Below are positions 24,304 through 32,702 of a DNA stretch of 32,773 bases, piece by piece. Position 1 is the first letter of the stretch. The number at the start of each line of letters is the position of its first letter. The position numbers were made by a program, and so were the translations under genes. Origin of the DNA: JBBDMC01 sp964441935. GTDB taxonomy: Bacteria > Pseudomonadota > Alphaproteobacteria > Rhizobiales > Kaistiaceae. The notes beneath the pieces were generated by a model. That model saw only the letters and a program-made list of their open reading frames with translations, did no database searches and was not told where the DNA came from. Location of the stretch: the NCBI GenBank assembly GCA_964441935.1, contig CAYTXI010000014.1, positions 1 through 32,773 on the forward strand, given 5' to 3'.

Positions 24304-25629
24304 TTAGGCGAGTGGCTCTATTCTTATCATCTGCGGGTCGCTGGCGATGTGACCGTCTTCCTTGACCAGTTCGAGCGCCCCACGGATCGCCGCTTCCGTG
24401 GTTTCGTAGGTAATCATGATGACCGGCTGCGGCGCCTCCGGTACCGGATGCTCCGGCGCCGTCGTTCTTGGCGCTCGCCGCCGCTGAACGATCGATTCGA
24501 GCGAGATGTCTGCGTCGGCCATGCGTCGCGCTATCGCCGCAAAGGCCCCCGGTCGGTCGTAGACCGACAAGCGGATGTAGTAGCCGCCTTCGTGGAGCCG
24601 CATGCCAGCCCGCCGGTAGGGCTCAAGGCTCGACGCCGGCCGGCCAAAGGTTCCCATGCGGTCGCCACGGGCGATGTCGGCGATGTCGCTCATCACCGCC
24701 GACGCGGTCGCGTCACCGCCGGCACCGGCTCCCAGCAACACGATCTGGCCGACGAAATCCCCTTCCACGGCGACCGCGTTGGTGACGCCGTCGACGCGGG
24801 CGATCGCCGACGACTTCGGCACCATGGTCGGATGGGCGCGCTGTTCGATGCCGCTCTCCGTGCGGCTGGCGACGCCGAGGAGCTTGATGCGGTAGCCAAG
24901 TTCGTCCGCTGCTTCGATATCGGCCGGCGTGATCGAGGAGATTCCCTCGACGTAGATCGACTGCGCATCGATCTCAGTACCGAAGGCGATGGCGGTGAGC
25001 AATGCCAGCTTATGGGCGGTGTCCTGACCGCCGATGTCGTAACTCGGGTCGGCCTCGGCGTAACCGAGCCGCTGGGCCGCGGTCAGGCATTCGGCAAACG
25101 GCAGATTGTCCTGCTCCATGCGGGTCAGGATGTAGTTGCTGGTGCCGTTGAGGATGCCGTAGACGCGGTTGATGGTGTTTCCGACCAACGCCTCGCGGAG
25201 CGTCTTGACGATCGGGATGCCGCCGGCCGCCGCCGCCTCGAAGTTCAGGCTGACCCCGGCCGCTTCCGCCTCGCGGGCGAGAGACACGCCGTGGGTCGCC
25301 AAAAGCGCCTTGTTGGCGGTCACCACGTGCTTGCCGGCGGCGATCGCCGCCCGCACCGAGGCATGGGCGACGCCGTCGGCGCCGCCGATCAACTCGACGA
25401 AAACGTCGTTGCCTGAATCAGCGGCAAGCGCAACGGCGTCGTCGGACCAGGCGTAGCCGGAAAGGTCAATGCCGCGGTCCTTGTTGCGGTCGCGCGCCGA
25501 AACGCCGGTGATTGAGATCGGGCGGCCAGACTTGACGGCGATGTCGTTGCCGTGCCGGCCCATCAGCCGCACAAGCGACGCGCCGACGGTGCCGAGCCCG
25601 GCGACACCTATGCGCAGCGCCGTGTCCAT
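24304..25629 (-). CDS. hom: Homoserine dehydrogenase
   Basis: NAD(P)H-dependent reduction of aspartate semialdehyde to homoserine, the branch point for threonine and methionine. The 441-residue protein starts at ATG 25627-25629 (MDTALRIGVAG), with AGGTG seven bases upstream; the in-frame extension to 25674 is rejected as not family-like. It has the Rossmann loop GLGTVG near residue 10, the central catalytic domain with GILNGTSNYIL and GGQDTAHKL, and a C-terminal ACT domain (about 365-440, starting YYIRLSVYDRPGAFA) that normally binds threonine for feedback control. It is downstream of an aminotransferase and upstream of glpX. Confidence 0.96.
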   Translation of the reverse strand: MDTALRIGVAGLGTVGASLVRLMGRHGNDIAVKSGRPISITGVSARDRNKDRGIDLSGYAWSDDAVALAADSGNDVFVELIGGADGVAHASVRAAIAAGKHVVTANKALLATHGVSLAREAEAAGVSLNFEAAAAGGIPIVKTLREALVGNTINRVYGILNGTSNYILTRMEQDNLPFAECLTAAQRLGYAEADPSYDIGGQDTAHKLALLTAIAFGTEIDAQSIYVEGISSITPADIEAADELGYRIKLLGVASRTESGIEQRAHPTMVPKSSAIARVDGVTNAVAVEGDFVGQIVLLGAGAGGDATASAVMSDIADIARGDRMGTFGRPASSLEPYRRAGMRLHEGGYYIRLSVYDRPGAFAAIARRMADADISLESIVQRRRAPRTTAPEHPVPEAPQPVIMITYETTEAAIRGALELVKEDGHIASDPQMIRIEPLA

Positions 25630-25722
25630 CTGCGACACCTTTCCCCTCCGGTCACCGTCCGGCGCAAGCGACACCGGCAGCGCGGGAGCGCCGTATCAAG
25701 CGGAACATGGACGTGAGTCCGG

Positions 25723-26949
25723 TTAGCGGCGAGCGCCCGTCATCGGCACGACGTTGTGCAACGTTTTGTCTGCCGATTCAAGAAAACGTCGGAGGTTACG
25801 CGCAGCTTGCCGGATGCGCTGCTCGTTCTCGACGAGGGCGATCCGCATGTAGTCATCGCCGTGCTCGCCGAAGCCGATTCCCGGCGCCACGGCCAGGTCG
25901 GCTTTCTCGATAAGCAGTTTGGAGAACTCCAATGAGCCGAGGGGGCCAAACTTCTCAGGGATTGGCGCCCAGGCGAACATAGAGGCCCGCGGCACCGGAA
26001 TCTGCCAGCCGGCACGACCGAAGCTCTCGACCAGCGTATCGCGACGGCGCTTGTAGGTCGCCCGCATCGTCTCGATGCAATCGGTCGGCCCGTTGAGTGC
26101 AGCGGTCGCGGCCACCTGGATCGGCGTAAAAGCGCCGTAGTCAACGTACGATTTCACCCGGCCGAGCGCAGCGATCAGGCGCTCGTTGCCCACGGCGAAC
26201 CCGATTCGCCAGCCGGCCATTGAGAACGTCTTCGACATGGAGGTGAACTCCACGGCGATGTCGACGGCGCCCGGCACCTGCAGAATCGACGGCGGCGGGT
26301 TGTTGTCGAAATAGACCTCGGCGTAGGCGAGATCGGAGAGCACGATTAGTTCGTGCCGGCGCGCGAAGCTAATGAGATCGCGGTAGAAGTCGAGCTCAGC
26401 GACATGGGCGGTGGGGTTCGACGGGTAGCAGACGACGACCGCCAGCGGTTTGGGAATCGAGTGGATCACCGCGCGCTCGAGTGCGTGGAAGTAGTGCTCG
26501 TCCGGCGTCGCCGGCAGCGAACGGATCACACCGCCAGCGATCAGGAAGCCGAAAGCGTGGATCGGGTAGCTCGGGTTGGGGCAAAGCACCACGTCGCCTG
26601 GGGCGCTGATCGCGTGGGCGATGTTGGCGAAGCCCTCCTTGGAACCGATAGTAACGATGACCTGGCTGTCGGGGTCGACCTTCACGCCGAAGCGGCGACC
26701 GTAGTAGGCCGCCTGTGCCTTGCGCAAACCGTTGATGCCGCGCGAGGCGGAATAGCCGTGTGTGTCCTCGCGCCGTGCGGTTTCGGCAAGCTTATCGACG
26801 ATGTGCGACGGCGTCGGCAGATCGGGATTGCCCATGCCGAGATCAATGATGTCGGCACCGGCCGCCCGCGCGCTCGCCTTCAGCCGGTTGACCTGCTCGA
26901 ACACGTACGGCGGCAGGCGCCGCACGCGGTAGAATTCCGACATGGGCAT
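25723..26949 (-). CDS. Class I/II aminotransferase (AlaC / LL-diaminopimelate aminotransferase-like)
   Basis: PLP aminotransferase of fold type I, 408 residues. Lys240 in SMSKTFSMAGWRIGF is the Schiff base, Asp206 and Tyr209 in SDLAYAE and Asn178 in PSNPT bind PLP, and Arg248 is in the phosphate site; a C-terminal Arg in DYMRIALVE binds the substrate carboxylate. The closest groups I recognise are AlaC and aspartate-aminotransferase-like proteins annotated beside hom in Rhizobiales. Position suggests a role in aspartate-family or alanine metabolism, but substrate specificity cannot be read. Two in-frame ATGs (26949 and 26943) are possible starts, neither with a clear ribosome site. The hom start lies 93 bases downstream. 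Confidence 0.92.
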   Translation of the reverse strand: MPMSEFYRVRRLPPYVFEQVNRLKASARAAGADIIDLGMGNPDLPTPSHIVDKLAETARREDTHGYSASRGINGLRKAQAAYYGRRFGVKVDPDSQVIVTIGSKEGFANIAHAISAPGDVVLCPNPSYPIHAFGFLIAGGVIRSLPATPDEHYFHALERAVIHSIPKPLAVVVCYPSNPTAHVAELDFYRDLISFARRHELIVLSDLAYAEVYFDNNPPPSILQVPGAVDIAVEFTSMSKTFSMAGWRIGFAVGNERLIAALGRVKSYVDYGAFTPIQVAATAALNGPTDCIETMRATYKRRRDTLVESFGRAGWQIPVPRASMFAWAPIPEKFGPLGSLEFSKLLIEKADLAVAPGIGFGEHGDDYMRIALVENEQRIRQAARNLRRFLESADKTLHNVVPMTGARR

Positions 26950-26985
26950 GACGTCAGCCTCGTTTCCGCACGCGACGGCTATTGC

Positions 26986-27471
26986 CTAGCATTCCCCGCT
27001 GGCCAAATCACGCTTCAAGCGTTCTTCGGACTCCAGCGCCATGGCCGTCCCGTCGGCGCACTCAGGCTTGTCCGCCGGTCTTCCAGCCTCCTGGCTCTTG
27101 GCCAGGGCCTCGAGTTCGGCAATCACCTGCGCCTTTTCCTCCGGCGTCAGCAACTTGCTCTTCGGCTCTTTCGAAGGCTCGCTCGCTGCCACCGTCGGGG
27201 TTGCCGGCTCCACCGGCAGCGGCGGCGGCTGGGCCCCAGCAGCGACCGGCATGGGGTCGCTAGGCTTGGAGTCGCGCTCGACCATCACCGCCGGCTTCAT
27301 CTCGGCCGTGGTCTCGCCCACCGCGGTGCTGCTCAGCACCAGGGGCGTGGAGGCGGGTCTTGCGAAATCGCCCATTGAGGCGGCGCATCCGCCCGTGAGC
27401 GCGCCAAGGCCCGCAATCAGGCCGGCTACAGCTGTACGCCGCCATGGCTTTTCGATGAGAATCGGCCTCAT
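26986..27471 (-). CDS. Putative lipoprotein, Pro/Ser-rich
   Basis: 161 residues from ATG 27469-27471 (MRPILIEK); ATG 27489 is a possible earlier start, and neither has a good ribosome site. The N-terminus is basic, then hydrophobic, and ends in ALTGGCAAS, a lipobox-like sequence with Cys29 as the likely lipidated residue. The rest is low-complexity (Pro/Ala/Ser-rich, about 60-110), then a short charged helix with LTPEEKAQVIAELEALA, and ends in Cys. No family is recognised. It is 36 bases upstream of the aminotransferase on the same strand and may head that operon, and it is divergent from phaC. Confidence 0.7.
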   Translation of the reverse strand: MRPILIEKPWRRTAVAGLIAGLGALTGGCAASMGDFARPASTPLVLSSTAVGETTAEMKPAVMVERDSKPSDPMPVAAGAQPPPLPVEPATPTVAASEPSKEPKSKLLTPEEKAQVIAELEALAKSQEAGRPADKPECADGTAMALESEERLKRDLASGEC

Positions 27472-27541
27472 GTCGTGTCGTCGGTACATGGAACACACAG
27501 CCGGCCGAAGCCGGCGCCCCCGAGATGGTCGACGGTCTTTC

Positions 27542-27565
27542 GGTATCCAAATACCAACCTATTAT
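27542..27565 (+). promoter_or_regulatory. Inverted repeat and -10-like box upstream of phaC
   Basis: GGTAT (27542-27546) and ATACC (27551-27555) are exact reverse complements with a 4-base spacer. Five bases further is TATTAT (27560-27565), a good -10 box, with a poor -35 (TTTCGG at 27538). The repeat would overlap the promoter spacer, where a repressor could act. The region is locally AT-rich. Confidence 0.4.
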
Positions 27566-27614
27566 GTCCAAAAAGCGTGCAAGAACGGTTCACAGCCCGG
27601 CTTTAGCCTCGGAA

Positions 27615-29429
27615 ATGGCGATGGCGACGGACCCCAAGCCAAGTCAAACCCGCCTCGGGGTCCACGACCCCGAGGCGTTCGCCGTCAACGTGGCACGGGC
27701 CATCGAAGAGGCTGGCAAGGCTTTCTCCGCCTACCTCCGGCCCCGCGAGCAAGGTAAGCTTCCCTTTGATTTGACCGACAGCGTCGCCGACATGGTCAGA
27801 ACTCTGACCAAGGTCGGCGAGTACTGGATGGGCGAGCCCGAGCGCGCGCTGGACGCGCAACGCCGGCTCTACTCGCGCTATCTGGAGTTGTGGGCAAGCT
27901 CGTTGAAGCGCATGGCGGGTGAGCCGGTCGGCCCCGCCGCCGAGCCCGATCCCCGCGACAAGCGCTTCACGGACGCCGAATGGACGGACAACCAGTTCTT
28001 CGACTTCATCAAGCAGTTCTATTTGATCACGAGCCGCTGGGCCGAGGAGATGGTGGCCGAAGCGGATGATCTCGACCCGCACACGCGCCAGAAGGCCGCC
28101 TTCTACGTCAAGCAGATCGCCAATGCCCTCGCTCCGCCGAACTTCGTCCTCACCAACCCGGAAGTCCTGCGTGAGACCCTGTCGACGGACGCCGCCAATC
28201 TGGTGCGCGGCATGCACATGCTGGCCGACGACATCAAGAGAGGCCATGGCGACCTGACGATCCGCCAGTCGGACACGTCGAAGTTCAGGCTTGGCGAGAA
28301 CCTGGCGGCGACGCCCGGCAAGGTCATCCACCAGAACGAGCTCTGCCAGCTGATCCAGTACGAGGCGGCGACCGAAACCGTCCTCAAGCGGCCGCTGCTG
28401 ATCGTGCCGCCGTGGATCAACAAGTTCTACATCCTCGACCTCGGCCCGGAGAAGTCGTTCATCCGCTGGTGCGTCGAGCAGGGCCACACGGTCTTCGTGA
28501 TTTCGTGGGCTAACCCGGATCGACGGTTAGCAAGGAAGAACTTCGGGGACTACATGCGCGAGGGCATCTTCGAAGCTCTCGACGTGATCGGCGACGTCGC
28601 CGGCACTGAAGAGGTCAACGCCGTCGGTTATTGCGTCGGGGGAACGTTGCTGGCGGTAGCCCTTGCCTACGGGGCGGCGACGGGTGACACGCGCATCAAG
28701 TCGGCGACTTTCTTCGCCACTCAGGTCGACTACACCCACGCCGGCGACCTGTCGGTGTTCGTCGACGAGGAACAGCTTGCCAGAGTCGAGAGGAAGATGA
28801 GTGTTCGCGGCTACCTCGAAGGCAAGAACATGGCCGCCACGTTCAACATGCTGCGCGCAAATGACCTGATCTGGCCCTACGTCATCTCGAACTACTTCAA
28901 GGGCCAGGAACCCGCGCCCTTCGACATCCTCTACTGGAACGCCGACGTCACGCGCATGCCGGCCGCTAACCACTCCTCCTATTTACGCAACTGTTACCTC
29001 GACAACAACTTGGCCAAGGGCGCGATGGAAATCGCCAACACGCGGCTCGATCTCGGCAAGGTCAAGGTGCCGATCTTCAATCTCGCCACCCGCGAGGATC
29101 ACATCGCCCCCGCCCGCTCGGTTTTCTACGGGTCGAGCTTCTTCGGCGGCAAGGTAACGTTCGTGCTCGCCGGTTCGGGCCACATCGCCGGCGTCATCAA
29201 CCCCCCGAGCCGACACAAGTACCAATATTGGACCGGGCCCGCTCCGAAAGGCGACGGCTATGACGCTTGGCAGGCCAAAGCCAAACCGCACGACGGTTCT
29301 TGGTGGCCGCACTGGCAGGCATGGATCGAGCGGCACAACCGGACCCGGGTCGAGGCGCGCAAGATCGGCGGCCGCAAGCATAAGCCGATCGAGGCCGCGC
29401 CCGGTAGCTACGTCAAGGTCAGGTCGTAA
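27615..29429 (+). CDS. phaC: Class I poly(3-hydroxyalkanoate) synthase
   Basis: Polymerises 3-hydroxyacyl-CoA into storage polyester on granules. The 604-residue protein has the N-terminal PhaC domain (about 75-250) and the alpha/beta-hydrolase catalytic domain. The lipase-like box is GYCVGG with catalytic Cys340, Asp495 is in REDHIAP and His523 in SGHIAG, a complete triad. PPWINKFYILDL and the FVISWANPD strand are typical of class I. The length matches class I (about 600; class III is near 350 and needs PhaE). ATG 27615 is preferred; ATGs at 27564 and 27621 are in frame and no ribosome site is clear. It converges with the transglycosylase gene 34 bases downstream. Confidence 0.95.
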   Translation: MAMATDPKPSQTRLGVHDPEAFAVNVARAIEEAGKAFSAYLRPREQGKLPFDLTDSVADMVRTLTKVGEYWMGEPERALDAQRRLYSRYLELWASSLKRMAGEPVGPAAEPDPRDKRFTDAEWTDNQFFDFIKQFYLITSRWAEEMVAEADDLDPHTRQKAAFYVKQIANALAPPNFVLTNPEVLRETLSTDAANLVRGMHMLADDIKRGHGDLTIRQSDTSKFRLGENLAATPGKVIHQNELCQLIQYEAATETVLKRPLLIVPPWINKFYILDLGPEKSFIRWCVEQGHTVFVISWANPDRRLARKNFGDYMREGIFEALDVIGDVAGTEEVNAVGYCVGGTLLAVALAYGAATGDTRIKSATFFATQVDYTHAGDLSVFVDEEQLARVERKMSVRGYLEGKNMAATFNMLRANDLIWPYVISNYFKGQEPAPFDILYWNADVTRMPAANHSSYLRNCYLDNNLAKGAMEIANTRLDLGKVKVPIFNLATREDHIAPARSVFYGSSFFGGKVTFVLAGSGHIAGVINPPSRHKYQYWTGPAPKGDGYDAWQAKAKPHDGSWWPHWQAWIERHNRTRVEARKIGGRKHKPIEAAPGSYVKVRS

Positions 29430-29463
29430 GCGGCACCTGCCCGCGGCCCGGCTTCGAGCCGCC

Positions 29464-30660
29464 CTAACCTTTGAGCCGCGCGAGCAGCGTGGCGTCCGGG
29501 TAGGAATCGGCCGGCAGCCCGAGCTTGAGCTGTATGTCCTTCACCGCCGCGCGGGTCTTGACGCCGATGACGCCGTCGATCTTGCCAACGTCGTAGCCTC
29601 GGCGGACAAGCAACGTCTGCACTTCGCGCACCTGCCCGGCGCTCAGCGGCGAGACACCCGAGCCCGGATTGACGCGGGGAGCGCCAGCGAGGCGGGTCGC
29701 GAAGTAGGCGGCGGTCGTCGAATAGACCAGCGACGAGTTCCACAAGAGATAAACGTCGAAGTTCGGGTACGCGAGGAACGCCGGTCCGTTGCGGCCCATC
29801 GGCAAAAGAAGCGAGGCAGGCGGTCCGCCGGTCGGCAGCGCCCCGCCGCCCGGCAGGGTCACACCCGCGGCCGCCCACTGCGACACGGGCAGCTTGATCG
29901 CGACATCCGCCTGTTCCCACGGCAACGATCGCGGCACCCGCACTTCCCTCAGCCACGGCTCGCCGCGGCGCCAGCCGAGGTGCTGGAGATAGCGAGCGGC
30001 CGAGGCGAGTGCGTCCGGTCCGCTGGTGAGCATGTTGACGCGGCCGTCGCCGTCGAAATCGACGCCGTAGTCGACGTAGCGGCTGGCGAGGAACTGGACC
30101 TGGCCGAGCTCGCCCGCCCACGGACCGCGCATCTCGCCGGCACTGAGGTCGCCGCGATCGATGATGACCAGCGCCGACAACAGTTCCTTGCGGAACAGGT
30201 CCGGTCGGCGGCAGTCGTACGCGAGGGTCGCCAGAGACGTAAGCGTCGGGCCGTCACCGATATTGGCGCCGAAATCGGTCTCCAGACCCCAGAATGAGGT
30301 GAGCACCGGCCCGGGCACACCGTATTCGCGCTCGATGCGCGCGAAGGTGCTGGCGTATTTGGTGAGGCGGCTCGTGCCCTGGCCGATGCGGTAGCCCTCC
30401 ACCATGCGCCCGGCGAAGGTCAGGAAGTCCTGGGTGAAAACCCCCTGGGCGCGGTCCTTGCGGACGATCGCCGGGTCGAAGCGGACCGTGTCCAGGCCGG
30501 CACTGATCGCCCGCTGGGATATGCCGGACTGGGCCGCCTCCTCGCGGAGTGCCTGCAGCCATGCGTCGAAGCTGCCCTGTGGGTGGCAGGTCTGGGCCAG
30601 CCCGGCGTCTGCGGTGAGGCCAACGACGACGGCGCACACAACCGCTGCGGTCTTTGCCAT
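29464..30660 (-). CDS. MltB-type lytic murein transglycosylase with C-terminal peptidoglycan-binding domain
   Basis: Periplasmic enzyme that cleaves the MurNAc-GlcNAc bond of peptidoglycan with formation of the 1,6-anhydro end. The 398-residue precursor starts at ATG 30658-30660 with GGGAGGG nine bases upstream; the frame is open 44 codons further but without a ribosome site. The signal peptide ends GLA|QT at residue 22. The SLT family 3 (MltB) domain spans about 28-325 with catalytic Glu127 in WGLETDFG and GELGQVQFL. A peptidoglycan-binding type 1 domain follows (about 340-396, starting near LSAGQVREVQTLL). There is no lipobox, so it is soluble, unlike E. coli MltB. Confidence 0.93.
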   Translation of the reverse strand: MAKTAAVVCAVVVGLTADAGLAQTCHPQGSFDAWLQALREEAAQSGISQRAISAGLDTVRFDPAIVRKDRAQGVFTQDFLTFAGRMVEGYRIGQGTSRLTKYASTFARIEREYGVPGPVLTSFWGLETDFGANIGDGPTLTSLATLAYDCRRPDLFRKELLSALVIIDRGDLSAGEMRGPWAGELGQVQFLASRYVDYGVDFDGDGRVNMLTSGPDALASAARYLQHLGWRRGEPWLREVRVPRSLPWEQADVAIKLPVSQWAAAGVTLPGGGALPTGGPPASLLLPMGRNGPAFLAYPNFDVYLLWNSSLVYSTTAAYFATRLAGAPRVNPGSGVSPLSAGQVREVQTLLVRRGYDVGKIDGVIGVKTRAAVKDIQLKLGLPADSYPDATLLARLKG

Positions 30661-30841
30661 GAGCGGAGCCCTCCCGAGCCTGGTCCTCTTGCGATCCCCT
30701 GCAGCGGAGACTCCTAACGGCAGGTCTTGGCAGAGTGAAGGCACCGACGCCATCGTCGCGCGACGGCGCCTGGGTAGATGAAAAAGTGTCACACCCCTTC
30801 AAACCTTCCGGGCCCCAATCCATATCTTGTTAAGGTTCGCT

Positions 30842-30859
30842 TCGCTCGCAGCGGAGCGA
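30842..30859 (+). promoter_or_regulatory. Small hairpin in the leader of the SPW gene
   Basis: TCGCTC (30842-30847) pairs with GAGCGA (30854-30859) around a 6-base loop, 22 bases upstream of the ribosome site AGGAGG (from 30878). It could be part of a leader structure. Weak evidence. Confidence 0.3.
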
Positions 30860-30888
30860 GAAAATGGCAGTTCCTCCAGGAGGTTGCC

Positions 30889-31248
30889 ATGCAAAGACGA
30901 GAGCTGATGGTCATCGACGGGATCAACCTGATCCTGGCCATCTTGCTGGTCGCCAGCCCTTGGGTTTTGGGGTTCCCCGCTGGGCCCGTTAGCATCAACG
31001 CCATCTTCGCTGGCCTCGCCATCGGCGTGGTTGCCGTGGCGGCGTTGTATGCATACGCCCAATGGGAAGAGTGGGTGAACCTGATTCTCGGCTTGTGGGT
31101 CGTGGTGTCGCCGTTCGTGATCGGCTTCGCGTCGATCGCGCTGGCGATGTGGACTCACGTCGTGATCGGGCTCGCAGTTGCCGCGCTCGCCGTGGCTGAA
31201 CTGTGGGTCTACACCCGCCGTCCACCCGCCCAAATGGCACAAGGCTGA
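30889..31248 (+). CDS. SPW-repeat membrane protein
   Basis: 119 residues, ATG 30889 with AGGAGG at a normal distance. It has four hydrophobic segments in two similar halves. The first half has INLILAILLVASPWVLGF and the second VNLILGLWVVVSPFVIGF, each containing the SPW motif (Ser23-Pro24-Trp25; Ser74-Pro75-Phe76 in the second, where Trp is replaced). This is the SPW repeat family of small membrane proteins, function unknown. The in-frame extension upstream to 30778 has no ribosome site and is not hydrophobic. It is followed by a strong hairpin terminator. Confidence 0.87.
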   Translation: MQRRELMVIDGINLILAILLVASPWVLGFPAGPVSINAIFAGLAIGVVAVAALYAYAQWEEWVNLILGLWVVVSPFVIGFASIALAMWTHVVIGLAVAALAVAELWVYTRRPPAQMAQG

Positions 31249-31267
31249 CCAAGATGGTGTGACCGAA

Positions 31268-31310
31268 GCCGGCCTCCCGCGCCGCACGGCGCGGGGGCCG
31301 GTCTATTTGT
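31268..31310 (+). terminator. Intrinsic terminator between convergent genes
   Basis: A GC-rich stem (about 31268-31283 with 31288-31303, one bulge, loop GCAC) is followed on the plus strand by TATTTGT. It lies 20 bases past the SPW stop and 14 bases before the stop of the opposing PLP-fold gene, so it can also serve the minus strand. Confidence 0.65.
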
Positions 31311-31323
31311 CCAGAGCGCCGGC

Positions 31324-32586
31324 TCACACTTTTGCCAGAGCCTGATCGAGATCGGCGATGATGTCCGCGACATCTTCGATGCCGACCGAGAGCCACAGCA
31401 CACCGGGCGCAGGGCCCGTCGATTTGCGCGCCTCGTCCCTGGGGTGGGTGTGGGCCGCCGACCACGGATCGCCGATGAGGCTCCGCGCGTCGCCGATCCC
31501 GGCGCTACGAGAAAACAGCCTGAGGCCGGACGCAAGCCGGATAGCGCTCTCGGCGTTTCCCTCGACACCGAATGTGAGCACGGCGCCCGCTCCCTTGGGA
31601 CAGTATTTGCGGGCGAGTTGGTGATAGCGGTCGCCCGCCATCCCTGCGTACTGCACCCAGCTCACCTTGTCGTGGCCGACGAGGAATTCGGCAACCGCCG
31701 TGGCATTGTCTGAGTGCCTCTGCATCCTAAGCGGCAGCGTCTCGATCCCCGCGAGCAGCGTGAACGCGTCGAGTCGCGAGATCGTGGGTCCCGCATCCCC
31801 GAGACCGAGCATCCGGCAGGCGGCGGCGAAGGCGAAATTGCCGAAGGTCTCGCCAAGTACCACGTCATTGTATTCCGGTTGCGGTGCCGACAGCATCGGA
31901 TAGCGGTCAGACGCCATCCAGTTGAAATCACCACCGTCGACAATGACGGCGCCGGCGGAGTCGCCATGACCGCCGATGAACCCGGTCGTCGAATGCACGG
32001 CGATATCGGCGCCGAACTCGAAAGGTCGGCAGAGGTATGGCGTCGCCAGCGTGTTGGCGACGATCAGCGGCACCGCGCCACGCTTGGCGACCCCCGCGAT
32101 AGCTTCGATGTCGGCGACAGCGCCGGAATCGGTAATCGACTCGATCAAGATCGCCTTGGTCTTCGGCGATACCGCCGATTCGAACGACGAAACGTCGTCG
32201 ATGACGGCCGAGCGCACCACCCACCCGAAGCTCCCCAACGACCGGTCGATCGGGTTGACCGATGCGCCACGGTGCTGCCGCGGAACGATCAGTTCGTCGC
32301 CCGGCCGCATGAGCGCGCGCAAGGTGACGACCATGGCGGCGTGCCCGGAGCCGACCGCCACCGCGGCGGTGCCGCCCTCGAGCGCGGCAATGCGCTGCTC
32401 CAGCACATCAGCGATCGGCCAGAGGTCGCCGAACCCATGCGGTCCGATCAGCGAGGCCACGCGGAGGTCACCGTCGAAGATCTGCGACATCTGGTCGACC
32501 GCCGGGCGCGGCCCGGCGGTCGGGGCGGCCTCCGCCCCGGCGTGGACGGCCAAGGTCGCAAACCCGGGGACGCGATCTGCACTCAC
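31324..32586 (-). CDS. O-acetylhomoserine-sulfhydrylase-like protein lacking the PLP lysine (probable pseudoenzyme)
   Basis: 420 residues, start GTG 32584-32586 (VSADRV) behind a GGGGGGAG ribosome site; the open frame upstream to an ATG at 32670 is not family-like. The whole chain aligns with the Cys/Met metabolism PLP family, close to O-acetylhomoserine sulfhydrylase: VLEQRIAALEGG (61-72), ATPYLCRP (181-188), FIGGHGDSAG (203-212), LSVGIED near the end. But the Schiff-base Lys is Gly202 (codon 31981-31983) in HSTTGFIGGH, the pyridine Asp is Ala177 (codon 32056-32058) in IVANT, the stacking Tyr is His105, the Tyr-x-Arg phosphate site is lost, and the carboxylate Arg is Trp in VLWLSVG. No stop or frameshift occurs. 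It cannot work as a normal PLP enzyme. It lies downstream of a CoA-binding-protein gene, the usual place of the true enzyme in many alphaproteobacteria. Confidence 0.85.
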   Translation of the reverse strand: MSADRVPGFATLAVHAGAEAAPTAGPRPAVDQMSQIFDGDLRVASLIGPHGFGDLWPIADVLEQRIAALEGGTAAVAVGSGHAAMVVTLRALMRPGDELIVPRQHRGASVNPIDRSLGSFGWVVRSAVIDDVSSFESAVSPKTKAILIESITDSGAVADIEAIAGVAKRGAVPLIVANTLATPYLCRPFEFGADIAVHSTTGFIGGHGDSAGAVIVDGGDFNWMASDRYPMLSAPQPEYNDVVLGETFGNFAFAAACRMLGLGDAGPTISRLDAFTLLAGIETLPLRMQRHSDNATAVAEFLVGHDKVSWVQYAGMAGDRYHQLARKYCPKGAGAVLTFGVEGNAESAIRLASGLRLFSRSAGIGDARSLIGDPWSAAHTHPRDEARKSTGPAPGVLWLSVGIEDVADIIADLDQALAKV

Positions 32587-32702
32587 CTTGTACTCCCCCC
32601 CTCGGCTTAGCGCGGCCGCTGCTGCTGCCCTCTCTGCGTAGCGACAAAAAAGGGCGAATCCAAAGCACAAGCGTCCGAGGCGTGGGAGACCGTGGCGGGT
32701 CC

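Noticed and set aside
23305..25416. A long open frame of about 700 codons on the plus strand opposite glpX and hom
   Set aside because: It is rich in Arg, Asp, Ala and His with no domain, and lies exactly opposite two well-conserved genes. It is a high-GC shadow.
29430..29463. Possible terminator between phaC and the transglycosylase gene
   Set aside because: Only a 5-bp stem with a 3-base loop and no T run is visible, too weak to call.
32587..32670. N-terminal extension of the PLP-fold protein to the ATG at 32670
   Set aside because: The extension is Ala/Cys/Arg-rich, has no ribosome site and does not match the family; the GTG at 32586 has a strong site.
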